From Sinorhizobium kostiense (GTDB lineage Bacteria; Pseudomonadota; Alphaproteobacteria; Rhizobiales; Rhizobiaceae): 64,000 bases of DNA. The stretch is from positions 124,001 through 188,000 of the forward strand of contig NZ_JAGILA010000007.1 of NCBI RefSeq assembly GCF_017874595.1. The letters are read 5' to 3'. Under the pieces are notes generated by a model. The model was not told the DNA's origin and did no database searches. It saw nothing but the letters and a program-made list of their open reading frames with translations. The position numbers were made by a program, and so were the translations under genes. Positions 38,768-48,269 of the stretch are shown here, piece by piece; the stretch's first letter is position 1; each line of letters starts with the position of its first letter.

Positions 38768-39904
38768 ATGCCATCGGTTCAGGGACTGCAGAGCATGGCT
38801 TCAGATTCGCTCAACGGCACCGTCGCTCCGACGAGGCGACCCGGAGTGTCGTTCGCGGCGAGCCTGGCATTCGAGAACGTCAGCCACCGTTATCATTCCA
38901 AGGACACGATAAAGGAGGTCTCGCTCAAGGCCGAGGCTGGCGAGGTGCTCTGCCTGCTCGGGCCTTCCGGCTCGGGCAAGACGACCTTGCTTCGGATTGC
39001 CGCCGGAATAGAGATGCAGACCGGCGGCCGACTTCTGTTGAACGGAAGGGAAATATCGGGGCCGTCCGTTTTTCTTCCACCGGAAAAACGTGGCATCGGT
39101 CTGATGTTTCAGGACTTCGCGCTGTTTCCGCATATGACCGTTCGGGAGAATGTCTCCTTCGGATTGACCGCCCTGCCGAAGAAGGAGGCGCTCATTCAGG
39201 CGGACGCGGCACTGGACCGCGTGGGGCTGCTGCATTACGGCGAGCGTTATCCTCATGTGCTTTCCGGCGGCGAGCAGCAGCGTGTCGCGCTTGCCCGCGC
39301 GCTCGCCCCGCGGCCGGCTGTCCTGCTGATGGACGAGCCCTTTTCCGGTCTCGACTCCCGCCTCAAGGACTCCATCCGTGCCGATACGCTTGCAATCCTT
39401 CGCGAAACGCGCGCAACGGCAATCGTCGTCACCCATGATGCGGAAGAGGCAATGCGCATGGCGGACCGGATTGCCTTGCTGAAGGATGGGTGCCTGGTTC
39501 AGGTCGGCACGGCCGACGAGCTTTACCGCAAACCCCGCAACCTTTTCGCCGCCGGGTTCTTTTCCGAGATCAACGTCTTCAACGCCCGCGTACATGGCGG
39601 CCGCGCCGAGACTCCGTTAGGCACCGTACTCGCTGGCGAATTCAAGGAGGGGCAGCCCTTGAGCGTCGCAGTGCGGCTCTCAGGCCTTCAATTGAAGGAG
39701 GAGGGCGGCGAAATTCCTGCGCGCATTGTGTCGCGGCGGTTCCTGGGTGTCGTCGAACTCCTGGAGCTTGCTGTACCGCAGTTCGAACGGACGGTCAGGG
39801 CGCGGATCCGCGCCGACCTCTTGCCGCCGGGATTGCGCGACGTCACGCTTTCGGTTAACGAGCGCGACATATTGGTGTTTGAAAAAGACACCGCGACATC
39901 TTAG
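38768..39904 (+). CDS. Orphan ABC transporter ATP-binding protein (FbpC/PotA-like)
   Basis: A 378-residue cytoplasmic ATPase subunit of an import-type ABC transporter. The Walker A motif GPSGSGKTT is at 65-73, the Q-loop in LMFQDFALFPHMTVREN, the signature LSGGEQQRVALARALAP, and Walker B VLLMDEPFSGLD with the H-loop VVTHDAEEAM. The C-terminal third looks like a TOBE-type regulatory domain as in ferric-iron, sulfate or polyamine importers. No permease or binding-protein gene is adjacent: neighbours are scpB and tatA. The substrate is therefore unknown. Start is uncertain (ATG 38768 or 38795). Confidence 0.85.
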   Translation: MPSVQGLQSMASDSLNGTVAPTRRPGVSFAASLAFENVSHRYHSKDTIKEVSLKAEAGEVLCLLGPSGSGKTTLLRIAAGIEMQTGGRLLLNGREISGPSVFLPPEKRGIGLMFQDFALFPHMTVRENVSFGLTALPKKEALIQADAALDRVGLLHYGERYPHVLSGGEQQRVALARALAPRPAVLLMDEPFSGLDSRLKDSIRADTLAILRETRATAIVVTHDAEEAMRMADRIALLKDGCLVQVGTADELYRKPRNLFAAGFFSEINVFNARVHGGRAETPLGTVLAGEFKEGQPLSVAVRLSGLQLKEEGGEIPARIVSRRFLGVVELLELAVPQFERTVRARIRADLLPPGLRDVTLSVNERDILVFEKDTATS

Positions 39905-39996
39905 GGTCCTTTTCAGGAGAAGGCGTGGATCGAGGCCCGCCTGAAAAATGACAACGTGATGGCTTTGGATCATCGAAGCCGCGAGGGAGTAAGTGG

Positions 39997-40203
39997 ATGG
40001 GTTCCTTTAGCATCTGGCACTGGCTGATCGTCCTGGTAGTCGTGCTGCTGTTGTTCGGCCGTGGCAAGATTCCGGAACTGATGGGCGATCTTGCCAAGGG
40101 CATCAAGAACTTCAAGAAGGGCATGACCGACGACGACGCCGTTTCGGCCGACAAGTCGATCGACGGAAAGACCGTCGAACACAAGTCCGACGAAGTCCGC
40201 TGA
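39997..40203 (+). CDS. tatA: Sec-independent translocase subunit TatA
   Basis: A 68-residue protein with one N-terminal transmembrane helix ([20 protein letters not shown], with the [10 protein letters not shown] hinge) and an amphipathic helix ([12 protein letters not shown]). It is typical of TatA, which forms the variable-size pore of the twin-arginine pathway for folded proteins. ATG 39997 follows GAGGGAG. It is first in tatA-tatB-tatC. Confidence 0.96.
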   Translation: MGSFSIWHWLIVLVVVLLLFGRGKIPELMGDLAKGIKNFKKGMTDDDAVSADKSIDGKTVEHKSDEVR

Positions 40204-40276
40204 CGATCGAGTTGGCGGATCTCGGGTGCGCGCGCGTGCCCGGTAGGCCGCGTTACGGGTTTGTAGGACGCGTCGG

Positions 40277-40954
40277 ATGCTTGATATCGGCTGGACCGAG
40301 CTTGTCGTTATTGCCATCGTCTTGATCGTGGTCGTTGGACCGAAGGATCTCCCGCCAATGCTGCGGGCCTTCGGCCGAACGACTACGAAGATGCGTGGGA
40401 TGGCCGCCGATTTCCGACGGCAATTCGACGAGGCCCTGCGCGAAGCGGACCTCGACGATGTTCGTAAGACGATCAGCGATGCCCAGAGCCTCAATCCGGC
40501 AACGACGCTCCGGGACGCGATGAACCCCCTGCGCCAGCTCGGAGACGAGATCAAGTCCGATCTGCAGAAGGCTGCAGCGCCTGTGAAACCGGAGCAACCG
40601 ATTGTTCCGGAGCCGGTGTCTGAGACGGCGAGCGTGCCGGCGGCGCCCGCGGAGCCGGCAAGCCCGGGTGCAGCCATTGCAGCGCCCGCCGCCAGTCCCG
40701 CCAGCCGTGAGGCGGAGCCTCCGGCACGGGCCGCGGCCCGGACGGTCGAGGCGAAGCCAAAGCGCGTCGTCAAACCCAAGGTCGACTCAGCATCGCCAAC
40801 GGCGCCTGCCTCCGCCAAGCCTGCCGCGAACGGCGCCGCCGGTGCTGCGGCTTCGAAGAAGTCGACGGCCAAGAAAGCGGCTGCCGGCCAGGTGCAGGCC
40901 GAGGCGAAGAGTGGAAAGACACGCGCGACGTCGCGCAGGAAAGGTGACGCATGA
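40277..40954 (+). CDS. tatB: Sec-independent translocase subunit TatB
   Basis: A 225-residue receptor subunit of the Tat translocase. It has the N-terminal helix DIGWTELVVIAIVLIVVVGP then PKDLPPMLRAFG, an amphipathic segment, and a long Ala/Pro/Lys-rich tail (to residue 225) common in rhizobial TatB. The stop overlaps the tatC start by 4 bases. Confidence 0.95.
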   Translation: MLDIGWTELVVIAIVLIVVVGPKDLPPMLRAFGRTTTKMRGMAADFRRQFDEALREADLDDVRKTISDAQSLNPATTLRDAMNPLRQLGDEIKSDLQKAAAPVKPEQPIVPEPVSETASVPAAPAEPASPGAAIAAPAASPASREAEPPARAAARTVEAKPKRVVKPKVDSASPTAPASAKPAANGAAGAAASKKSTAKKAAAGQVQAEAKSGKTRATSRRKGDA

Positions 40955-41793
40955 GCGGCGATATCGAGGATCGGCCGCAGCCGCTGATCGAACACTTGAT
41001 CGAACTGCGTTCGCGGTTGATTTGGTCGATCGGAGCGTTTTTCATCGCCTTTCTGGTCTGCTTCTATTTTGCCAAGCCGCTATTCAACCTGCTCGTCCTG
41101 CCGTTCAAATGGGCAGTGAGCTGGGCGGGGCTCAGCCACCGCAATGTCGAGCTAATCTATACGGCGCCGCAGGAGTTCTTCTTTACGCAGATCAAGGTTG
41201 CGATGTTTGGCGCGCTGGTCATCGCCTTTCCCGTCATCGCTTCGCAGATCTACAAGTTCGTTGCGCCCGGTCTTTACAAGAATGAACGGGCCGCGTTTCT
41301 GCCATTCCTGGTTGCCTCTCCGCTCCTGTTTCTGCTCGGTGGCGCACTTGTCTACTTCTTCTTCACGCCGATGGTGATGTGGTTTTTCCTCGCCATGGAG
41401 CAGGGCGGCGGGGAAGGCGAGGTCGCGATCCAGCTCCTGCCGAAGGTCTCGGAATATCTGAGCCTGATCATGTCACTGGTTTTCGCCTTCGGGCTCGTGT
41501 TCCAGTTGCCGGTGATCACGACACTGCTAGCGCGCGTCGGCTTCGTCACCTCCGATGGGCTCGCGGAAAAGCGAAAATACGCGATCGTCATTGCCTTCGT
41601 CGTTGCCGCGGTTCTCACGCCGCCCGATCCCGTTTCTCAGATCGGTCTTGCACTGCCAGCCATCCTTCTCTACGAAATTTCAATCTATACGGCGCGACTC
41701 GTCGAGAAGAAGCGAGCAGCCGAGGCCGTCGCGCGCGAGGAAGCCTCTTCGCATGAAGGTTCTTCCGGAACGGTCGGCCCCGCCAAGGGCTGA
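40951..41793 (+). CDS. tatC: Sec-independent translocase subunit TatC
   Basis: A 280-residue polytopic protein that recognises twin-arginine signal peptides with TatB. The N-terminal PLIEHLIELRSRLIWSIGAF and the conserved APQEFFFTQIKVA, FPVIASQIYKFVAPGLYKNER and FGLVFQLPVI segments are present. Six hydrophobic stretches match the six-helix fold. It is coupled to tatB (ATGA overlap). A RIME-like repeat follows the stop. Confidence 0.97.
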   Translation: MSGDIEDRPQPLIEHLIELRSRLIWSIGAFFIAFLVCFYFAKPLFNLLVLPFKWAVSWAGLSHRNVELIYTAPQEFFFTQIKVAMFGALVIAFPVIASQIYKFVAPGLYKNERAAFLPFLVASPLLFLLGGALVYFFFTPMVMWFFLAMEQGGGEGEVAIQLLPKVSEYLSLIMSLVFAFGLVFQLPVITTLLARVGFVTSDGLAEKRKYAIVIAFVVAAVLTPPDPVSQIGLALPAILLYEISIYTARLVEKKRAAEAVAREEASSHEGSSGTVGPAKG

Positions 41794-41821
41794 CGGTCCG
41801 ACGCTCTCGTGTCCGTTTCCG

Positions 41822-41926
41822 CCAGTGGCGCGCGTCCGCCGACGCGGAAAGGCTGCTGTCACTTTGAATTGCCGCATGTCTTTGTCCTTAAATCGAGGTC
41901 GATTTAGGGACAAAGACATGCAGTAG
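41822..41926 (+). repeat. RIME-like repeat, copy 5
   Basis: A full unit with a degenerate first palindrome (cagtggcgcgcgtccgccgacgcggaaag) and a near-perfect second: gcatgtctttgtccttaaat, cgaggtcgatttagggacaaagacatgc. It lies between tatC and serS. Confidence 0.85.
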
Positions 41927-41938
41927 AAACGCCGGTGA

Positions 41939-41975
41939 TTCCTTAAGTCGAGCCGCTTCAAGGGATCATGCAGTA
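41939..41975 (+). repeat. Extra half-copy of the RIME second palindrome
   Basis: ttccttaagtcgagccgcttcaagggatcatgcagtaac is a diverged second half lying directly behind copy 5, so this locus has one and a half units in tandem. Confidence 0.6.
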
Positions 41976-41994
41976 ACCAACGCGTGGGACGATC

Positions 41995-43278
41995 ATGCTC
42001 GATATCAAATGGATCCGTGAGAATGCTGCCGTGCTCGACGAAGCCCTGGCGAAACGGGGTGCCGAGCCGTTGTCCGCTTCTCTGATCGCGCTTGATGAAC
42101 GCCGCCGCGCCAATCTTTCCTCGCTGCAGGAGATGCAGTCCCGCCGCAACGCCGCCTCCAAGGAAATTGGTGCGGCGATGGCTGAGAAGAACAGCGAGCT
42201 TGCGGAGAAGCTCAAGGCCGAGGTCGCGGAACTGAAGAACGCCCTGCCGGCCGCCGAGGACGAGAGCCGGCGGCTCGAGGCCGAACTCACGGATGCCCTG
42301 TCGCGCATTCCCAATGTTCCGCTCGAGGACGTGCCGGTCGGTGCGGACGAAAGCGCCAACGCCGTTTCGCGGGTCGTCGGATCGAAGCCGCAATGGAATC
42401 ATAAGCCGCTGGAGCATTTCGAGATCGGCGAAACTCTCGGCTTCATGGATTTCGAAGGCGCGGCACGCATTGCCGGTTCCCGCTTCACCATCCTCACGGG
42501 TCAGCTTGCGCGCCTTGAGCGAGCGCTCGGTCAGTTCATGCTGAACCTGCACACTGGGGAGCACGGCTATGTCGAGGTCCAGCCGCCGCTCCTTGTCCGG
42601 GATGATGCGATGTACGGGACGGGCCAGCTCCCGAAATTCGCGGAGGATCTCTTCCGGACGACTGACGAGCGCTGGCTGATCCCGACAGCCGAGGTCCCGC
42701 TGACGAATATGGTGCGCGAGCAGATCCTCGACGCCGAGAGGCTGCCGCTGCGGTTCACAGCGCTGACGCCCTGCTTCCGTTCGGAGGCGGGCTCCGCCGG
42801 GCGCGATACCCGCGGCATGCTGCGACAGCACCAGTTCAACAAGGTCGAGCTGGTTTCGATCACCGACGCCGGGAGCTCGATCGATGAGCACGAGCGAATG
42901 ACCGCCTGCGCCGAGGAAGTCCTGAAGCGGCTCGGCCTGCATTATCGCGTGATGACGCTCTGCACCGGCGACATGGGTTTCGGCGCACGCAAGACCTATG
43001 ATCTCGAGGTGTGGTTGCCGGGTCAGGATACCTATCGCGAGATATCCTCCTGCTCGGTCTGCGGCGATTTCCAGGCCCGCCGCATGAATGCGCGCTACCG
43101 CACGAAGGAAGACAAGGGAACGAAATTCGTGCACACGCTGAATGGTTCCGGTGTCGCCGTCGGTCGGGCCCTGATTGCAGTCATTGAGAATTACCTCAAT
43201 GAGGATGGTTCCGTCACGGTGCCGGAGGTACTGGTTCCGTACATGGGTGGCTTGAAACGGATCGAGAAAGCGGCTTGA
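41995..43278 (+). CDS. serS: Seryl-tRNA synthetase
   Basis: A class II synthetase of 427 residues that charges tRNA-Ser and tRNA-Sec where present. The N-terminal long coiled-coil arm (about residues 30-105), motif 2 ([20 protein letters not shown]) and motif 3 ([18 protein letters not shown]) are complete, as is [11 protein letters not shown] 41995 gives the standard N-terminus [11 protein letters not shown]. surE follows in 25 bp. Confidence 0.98.
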   Translation: MLDIKWIRENAAVLDEALAKRGAEPLSASLIALDERRRANLSSLQEMQSRRNAASKEIGAAMAEKNSELAEKLKAEVAELKNALPAAEDESRRLEAELTDALSRIPNVPLEDVPVGADESANAVSRVVGSKPQWNHKPLEHFEIGETLGFMDFEGAARIAGSRFTILTGQLARLERALGQFMLNLHTGEHGYVEVQPPLLVRDDAMYGTGQLPKFAEDLFRTTDERWLIPTAEVPLTNMVREQILDAERLPLRFTALTPCFRSEAGSAGRDTRGMLRQHQFNKVELVSITDAGSSIDEHERMTACAEEVLKRLGLHYRVMTLCTGDMGFGARKTYDLEVWLPGQDTYREISSCSVCGDFQARRMNARYRTKEDKGTKFVHTLNGSGVAVGRALIAVIENYLNEDGSVTVPEVLVPYMGGLKRIEKAA

Positions 43279-43303
43279 GCGCCGGCAGGGGAAAGTGACG
43301 GCC

Positions 43304-44074
43304 ATGCGCATCCTGTTGACGAACGACGATGGCATTCACGCCGAGGGGATTTCCGTGCTCGAGCGGATCGCGCGGACGATCTCGGACGACGTCTGGGTCG
43401 TTGCTCCGGAGGTGGACCAGAGCGGACTTGCCCATTCGCTGACCCTTTCTGAACCCTTGCGCCTGCGGGAGGTCTCGGAAAGACGCTTCGCGCTCAGGGG
43501 AACTCCGACGGACTGCGTGATCATGGCGGTGCGAAAGCTCCTCGATCGCAAGCCGGATGTGATTCTTTCCGGCGTCAATGTCGGCGCCAATCTGGCGGAC
43601 GATGTTACCTATTCCGGCACGGTTGCCGGCGCGATAGAGGGCACGCTGCATGGGATCCGCTCGATAGCCCTCAGCCAAGCATACCAGCATTCCATAAGCA
43701 GAGTCGTTCCTTGGGAAGTCGTCGAGAGCCACGCGCCGGCGCTGATCCGCAGGTTGATGACTGTCGACCTGCCGGAGGGAACGCTGATCAATCTCAATTT
43801 CCCGAATTGTGCGGCCGACGCGGTCGCGGGCGTGGAGGTCACCTCGCAGGGCAAGCTCGAGATCGGGCTCAGCATCGACGAGCGCATGGACGGCCGCGGC
43901 TTTCCCTATTTCTGGCTGCGCTTCGGAGAGCGCTCCGGTGATTTCCGGGATGGAACCGACATCCGCGCGCTACGCGAGAACCGCATTTCGGTAACCCCGC
44001 TCAAGCTCGATATGACCGACTACACGGCTCAGGAACGCATCGAGCGCGCCTTGCGGGAAGGAAGTGCCGCTTGA
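43304..44074 (+). CDS. surE: 5'/3'-nucleotidase SurE
   Basis: A 256-residue metal-dependent phosphatase acting on nucleoside monophosphates, associated with stationary-phase survival. The N-terminal metal motif [12 protein letters not shown] (DD at 8-9), the conserved [19 protein letters not shown] and LNFPN segments are intact. ATG 43304 is preferred over GTG 43295. The stop overlaps the pcm TTG start, so surE and pcm are coupled as in E. coli. Confidence 0.96.
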   Translation: MRILLTNDDGIHAEGISVLERIARTISDDVWVVAPEVDQSGLAHSLTLSEPLRLREVSERRFALRGTPTDCVIMAVRKLLDRKPDVILSGVNVGANLADDVTYSGTVAGAIEGTLHGIRSIALSQAYQHSISRVVPWEVVESHAPALIRRLMTVDLPEGTLINLNFPNCAADAVAGVEVTSQGKLEIGLSIDERMDGRGFPYFWLRFGERSGDFRDGTDIRALRENRISVTPLKLDMTDYTAQERIERALREGSAA

Positions 44075-44724
44075 GCGGGCGCGTTTCGCAGCAGGAGGGG
44101 CTGGCGGCGATGGCGCTGCGTCTTCGTGCCGCCGGCGTCGCGAACAATGATCTCTTGAGGGCGGTGGAGCAGACGCCCCGCAGTTTCTTTTGTCCGGCAC
44201 AGTACCAGCAAGACGTTTATTCCCGGCGATTGATCCCGCTCGATTGCGGCTCGTTCATGGAAGGCTGCGATTTGGCGGTCCGTCTGCTCCACTGCCTGAA
44301 TCTCAAGCCGGGGCAGCGCGTCCTCGAAGTCGGCACCGGTAGCGGCTTCACCGCGGCCGTAATGGGACGCATCGCGGAGCGCGTGCTGACCATCGACCGC
44401 TACCAGACATTGGTGGGTACGGCTCAGAAGAATTTGGAGAAGACCGGGGTCCGAAACGTCGTCGTTCGGCACGCCGATGGCAGCGCCGGCGTGCCGGGCG
44501 AGGGGACCTTCGACCGCATCCTCATCACCGCCGCCTTCGACAGTCTGCCGCGCACGTTCTCCGATCACCTCGTATCGGGCGGCACCCTGCTGGTCCCGAT
44601 CATGATGAGCGCGACGCGTTGCCGGATTGTCCGCGTCAACCGCACCGGCAGCCGTTTTGATCGCGAAGATCTCTTCGAAGCGCCCTACCTTCCGATCGTA
44701 CCTCAATTGGCATCCTTCCTTTGA
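44071..44724 (+). CDS. pcm: Protein-L-isoaspartate O-methyltransferase
   Basis: A 217-residue SAM-dependent enzyme that methylates isoaspartyl residues in aged proteins so that they can be repaired. The PCMT landmarks are [19 protein letters not shown] (substrate loop region), SAM motif [18 protein letters not shown] and [14 protein letters not shown]. The start codon appears to be TTG 44071 behind GGAAGGA, overlapping the surE stop; ATG 44110 is an alternative. This is the second PCMT-type gene in the window and, by its place behind surE, the likelier repair enzyme. Confidence 0.92.
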   Translation: MSGRVSQQEGLAAMALRLRAAGVANNDLLRAVEQTPRSFFCPAQYQQDVYSRRLIPLDCGSFMEGCDLAVRLLHCLNLKPGQRVLEVGTGSGFTAAVMGRIAERVLTIDRYQTLVGTAQKNLEKTGVRNVVVRHADGSAGVPGEGTFDRILITAAFDSLPRTFSDHLVSGGTLLVPIMMSATRCRIVRVNRTGSRFDREDLFEAPYLPIVPQLASFL

Positions 44725-44880
44725 GGGAAGGCCTTGCAGCGCATTTAATTAACCTTTCGTTAACGAACTCCAGCTTCGCGCAAGCTTGCCGGCTTAGTCC
44801 GGAAGGGCACGATGGCTGGCGGCGTGCGCCTGATTCACGTCACGTTCTATTTGTCCGTCGTGGGATGACGGAGACGGCAA

Positions 44881-45531
44881 ATGCAGATTGCGAACAGGTT
44901 GGCGACAGCGACGGCTGGGGACGGATTGAGCAATCTTACCGGGCGGCCGGCGGGCCCGACGGTGGCAGCTGGCAAGGAGGACGCCACCGCGCAAGCTGTA
45001 CAGGCAGGCTTCTTCGACCCGACGCCCCGGATCTCGCTGTCGGTCGACGCACTGCTTTATCTCAGCCGAGCAAAGAAAACTCCGGAGAAGCTGCCTGCCT
45101 TGACGAAGGATGAGTGGAACAACAGCTTGTCCCCGCAACTCGCGGCACGTGAGCATCAAGCATTCGGCAAATTTGCCGAGTCCGGTGATTACAAGACCTA
45201 CTACCGCAGCTTCATCGAATATTTTGACAGCCTGCGCCCCGAGGACCAGGACAGCCTGCGTTACTTCGGCACCCGCGAGGCTGCGGTCGCAGGATTGCGG
45301 TCACTCGAATATGATTCCGAGAGTGGTCTCGACGTCAACGCGAGCTTCAAGCGGATCGTCAGTGTCTTCCTGGACGAGGACAAGACCGCCTCTTCGACAG
45401 TTTCGTCCGCCTTGGCGGCGGCCGACGAGCCGATCTACGGCTGGGATGCATCGAAAATCAGCTACGAGCTCGAATCGCCCGAACCGCGCTCTCTCTCCGA
45501 GATCGAGCGCCTCTACGCGGAACTGCTCTGA
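44881..45531 (+). CDS. Conserved hypothetical protein, 216 residues
   Basis: No family with a known function is recognised. The protein is soluble, without signal peptide or membrane helix. It starts with a short Ala/Thr-rich stretch, then ISLSVDALLYLSRAKKTPEK and a helical body with YYRSFIEYFDSLRPEDQDSL, and ends in RSLSEIERLYAELL. ATG 44881 has GGAG upstream. Base composition is like its neighbours. It sits between pcm and nlpD in the same direction, so a link to stress survival or envelope maintenance is possible but unsupported. Confidence 0.75.
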   Translation: MQIANRLATATAGDGLSNLTGRPAGPTVAAGKEDATAQAVQAGFFDPTPRISLSVDALLYLSRAKKTPEKLPALTKDEWNNSLSPQLAAREHQAFGKFAESGDYKTYYRSFIEYFDSLRPEDQDSLRYFGTREAAVAGLRSLEYDSESGLDVNASFKRIVSVFLDEDKTASSTVSSALAAADEPIYGWDASKISYELESPEPRSLSEIERLYAELL

Positions 45532-45558
45532 GATTTGCAGACGGGCGCCGCCCTAATG

Positions 45559-45633
45559 GGCCGCGTCTTCAGACGAGAAGACCGCTGTAGCGTTGAGCCT
45601 TAATTCACGGTCGACTCAAGGGCGTTGCAACAG
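45559..45633 (+). repeat. Degenerate RIME-like remnant
   Basis: gccgcgtcttcagacgagaagaccgctgtagcg followed by ccttaattcacggtcgactcaagg resembles both halves of the repeat but is shorter and has lost the gcatgtct arms. Confidence 0.55.
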
Positions 45634-45771
45634 ATCGCTTCCGCCGCCGTGGCGCCGTACGGCGCAACTATGGTTAGCACTTCGTCAAATTTGCGCCGTC
45701 CTTAACCGGGCGGTAACTCTGATGCGCTTTAATCATTCCACAGTGAGTTGCGTTCGGAGTGGTTAGGCGTC

Positions 45772-47274
45772 ATGCGTAAGTTTGCATCTCCCAGTGCAGG
45801 GAAATCCTTGATCCGCCTGTGTGCGGCGGTGTTGCTGGCAAGTGCCGCGACCGGCTGCAGCTCTGGCGTGAGCCGCTTTGAGGGGCTGTTTTCCAGCTCT
45901 GACGGCGTGACGACCGGCTCGATCCCCCAAAACTCGGCGGCGGTCCCCAGAGGGGACATTGCCGGCAGTCAAATGGCGAGCGGTCAATCCTATCCGAGCG
46001 CCGCGCCGGCCGGCGCCTATGGCGGGGTGGACGTCGCGAGTGCGCCGGTATCGAGCGCCCGTGCCGCGTCGACCCCGATCTCCGTTCAGCGCACCGCCTT
46101 GACTGAACCGACGCCCGCAATGCCGCGTGAGACGCCAGCGCCTGCCGCGGCTCGTCAGCCGCAGCCGGTGCTTGCAAAGACTGAACCGCGCCCTGCGTCT
46201 AATGGTTCTTCCCGTAAGGGTGGGTGGAGCACTGAGAACGCCCCGACGATCATGGTGCGCCAGGGCGATACGCTTGCCGTGCTTTCTCGCCGGTTCGGCG
46301 TTCCTGAAGCTGAACTGCTGAAGGCGAATGGCCTGAAATCCGCCGGTCAGGTGGAGCCGGGTCAGCGTCTTGTCGTTCCCACTTTCGGCACGGCAGGCAG
46401 CGCGGCGAAAGCGGCGGCCTCGGGGTCGATCGCCGATCTCGATGGTGGCCGCAAGCAGCCATTGCCCATGCCCTCCGGCCAGCGCGAGGTTGCGATCCTT
46501 CCCGGGCAGTCGCAGTCGCGTGACAAGAGTGAAGGTCGCGTGGATGTGTCCGCCGGCAAGCTCGATACCGCAGGTGAGGGCTCGGCCGGAACCTATATCG
46601 TCAAGGCGGGTGACTCCCTCAACCGGATCGCCAAGCAGAACGGTGTTTCGGTCGGCGCGCTCAAAGAGGCGAATGGCCTTACGACCGAAGCCATCCGCAT
46701 CGGTCAGAAGTTGAAATTGCCGGGCCGCGCGGTCGCGAGCGATGCACCCGCGACGGCGTCAATGCCAAAGGCTGGAACGAAAGTCGCCGCGCTCGATCAG
46801 GGCAAGCCGTCTGAATATAAGGCGCCGGTCGCCAAGGAGAGTGTGTCGGAGGTCGCGATCAAGAGCGACGTCGTAGAGGAATCGCCGAAAGCCACCGGGA
46901 TCGGCAAGTATCGGTGGCCGGTGCGGGGCGCAGTGGTTGCCGCCTATGGCGCCAATGTCGACGGCAATCGCAACGACGGCATCAATATCTCGGTGCCGGA
47001 AGGCACGCCCGTCAAGGCGGCCGAAAATGGCGTCGTCATCTATTCGGGCAGCAGCTTGAAAGAACTCGGCAATGCCGTCCTGGTTCGCCACGACGACGGT
47101 ACCGTCACGGTTTACGGCAACGCCTCCGAGCTCAAGGTACAGCGCGGTCAGAAGGTGCAGCGCGGTCAGACGATCGCAGCCTCCGGCATGACCGGCCGGG
47201 CGGCCCAGCCGCAGCTGCATTTTGAGGTGCGCAAGAATGCGACGCCGGTCAACCCGGTGAGCTTTCTCGAGTAA
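45772..47274 (+). CDS. nlpD: NlpD-like lipoprotein with two LysM domains and a degenerate M23 domain
   Basis: A 500-residue predicted lipoprotein. The signal peptide with lipobox ATGCSSG is followed by a Pro/Ser-rich linker, LysM 1 (about 158-203, IMVRQGDTLAVLSRRFGV), LysM 2 (about 273-317, YIVKAGDSLNRIAKQNGV) and a C-terminal LytM/M23 fold (about 379-497). The zinc-binding positions are altered: NDGINI stands where active enzymes have HxGxDI, and QLHFEV where they have HLHFEV. It is therefore probably a non-catalytic amidase activator in daughter-cell separation, like E. coli NlpD. The context surE-pcm-(hypothetical)-nlpD matches E. coli surE-pcm-nlpD. ATG 45772 is chosen. Confidence 0.88.
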   Translation: MRKFASPSAGKSLIRLCAAVLLASAATGCSSGVSRFEGLFSSSDGVTTGSIPQNSAAVPRGDIAGSQMASGQSYPSAAPAGAYGGVDVASAPVSSARAASTPISVQRTALTEPTPAMPRETPAPAAARQPQPVLAKTEPRPASNGSSRKGGWSTENAPTIMVRQGDTLAVLSRRFGVPEAELLKANGLKSAGQVEPGQRLVVPTFGTAGSAAKAAASGSIADLDGGRKQPLPMPSGQREVAILPGQSQSRDKSEGRVDVSAGKLDTAGEGSAGTYIVKAGDSLNRIAKQNGVSVGALKEANGLTTEAIRIGQKLKLPGRAVASDAPATASMPKAGTKVAALDQGKPSEYKAPVAKESVSEVAIKSDVVEESPKATGIGKYRWPVRGAVVAAYGANVDGNRNDGINISVPEGTPVKAAENGVVIYSGSSLKELGNAVLVRHDDGTVTVYGNASELKVQRGQKVQRGQTIAASGMTGRAAQPQLHFEVRKNATPVNPVSFLE

Positions 47275-47299
47275 CTATTGCGCTGCCCCGGCTGCAACG

Positions 47300-48175
47300 T
47301 CAGACCGGCTCGCCGAGCGGACGGCGCAGGCGTCCCGCAAGGTCCTGAATGAACTGCCAGGCGACGCGGCCGGATCTCGACCCCCGCGTCGTTGCCCATT
47401 CGAGTGCGTCGGCGTGGAGCGCTTCCCGCTCGACGGAAAGGCCATAGTAGCGGGCGTAACCCTCGACCATGGCGAGATAATCGTCCTGGCTGCATTTGTG
47501 AAATCCGAGCCACAGGCCGAAGCGATCCGACAGCGACACTTTTTCTTCGACCGCCTCCGAGGGATTGATCGCGGTCGACTGCTCGTTTTCCATCATGTTG
47601 CGCGGCAGAAGGTGTCGGCGGTTTGAGGTGGCATAAAGCACGACATTTGCCGGCCGCCCCTCGACGCCCCCATCAAGGACGGCTTTCAAGGACTTGTAAG
47701 ACGTGTCATCGTGATCGAAGGAGAGGTCGTCGCAGAAGACGATGACGGACATCGGCGCGGCTTTGAGGATTTCCATGAGGACCGGCAGGGTGGAGATGTC
47801 TTCGCGATGCACTTCGACGAGCTTCAGCTCGCTGCCGGTTTCGCGCGCAACCTTCGCGTGAACCGCCTTGACCAGCGACGACTTGCCCATGCCGCGTGCG
47901 CCCCAGAGGAGGACATTGTTTGCCGGATAGCCCTCGGCGAAGCGAAGCGTGTTCTCGAAAAGTATGTCGCGCACATGGTCGACACCGGTGATCAGTGCAA
48001 GGTCGATCCGGTTGGGCCTGGTGACCGGCTGAAGATGGCGGGTCGCCGGCGCCCAGACGAAACACTCGGCGGCCGTCCAGTCATTGATCGCTGCGGCGGG
48101 GCCGGCCAGGCGGTCGAGCGCAGCCGAGAGTTTCTGCATTTCGTTGATCAGGATGTCGATCTTGCTTTCGTGCAT
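47300..48175 (-). CDS. DUF815-family P-loop ATPase
   Basis: A 291-residue AAA-type ATPase of unknown cellular role. Walker A is WGARGMGKSS (residues 91-100) and Walker B is VIVFCDDLSF (about 143-152). The sequence LATSNRRHLLPRNM-type sensor region appears here as YATSNRRHLLPRNMMENE, and SDRFGLWLGFHKCSQDDYL follows, as in the DUF815 family. It has no membrane segment. It is encoded opposite to nlpD, with 25 bp between stops, and alone in its transcription unit. Confidence 0.88.
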   Translation of the reverse strand: MHESKIDILINEMQKLSAALDRLAGPAAAINDWTAAECFVWAPATRHLQPVTRPNRIDLALITGVDHVRDILFENTLRFAEGYPANNVLLWGARGMGKSSLVKAVHAKVARETGSELKLVEVHREDISTLPVLMEILKAAPMSVIVFCDDLSFDHDDTSYKSLKAVLDGGVEGRPANVVLYATSNRRHLLPRNMMENEQSTAINPSEAVEEKVSLSDRFGLWLGFHKCSQDDYLAMVEGYARYYGLSVEREALHADALEWATTRGSRSGRVAWQFIQDLAGRLRRPLGEPV

Positions 48176-48269
48176 CTGTCTATTCTCCGACCCGCGATCT
48201 CAGGCGGGACCAAGGCGACCGCGGGCACGGCGGGCGCTGTCGTTCCCTAACCGGCCATCTCCAGTCGAT

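Noticed and set aside
41555..41926. Short frame ending in a peptide like LNRGRFRDKDMQ at the tatC end
   Set aside because: The tail is a translation of the RIME-like repeat. The same peptide type appears wherever the repeat occurs, so it is not a protein signal.
45772..47274. Active M23 metallopeptidase
   Set aside because: Three zinc-ligand positions are altered (NDGIN, QLH), so a catalytic role is unlikely.
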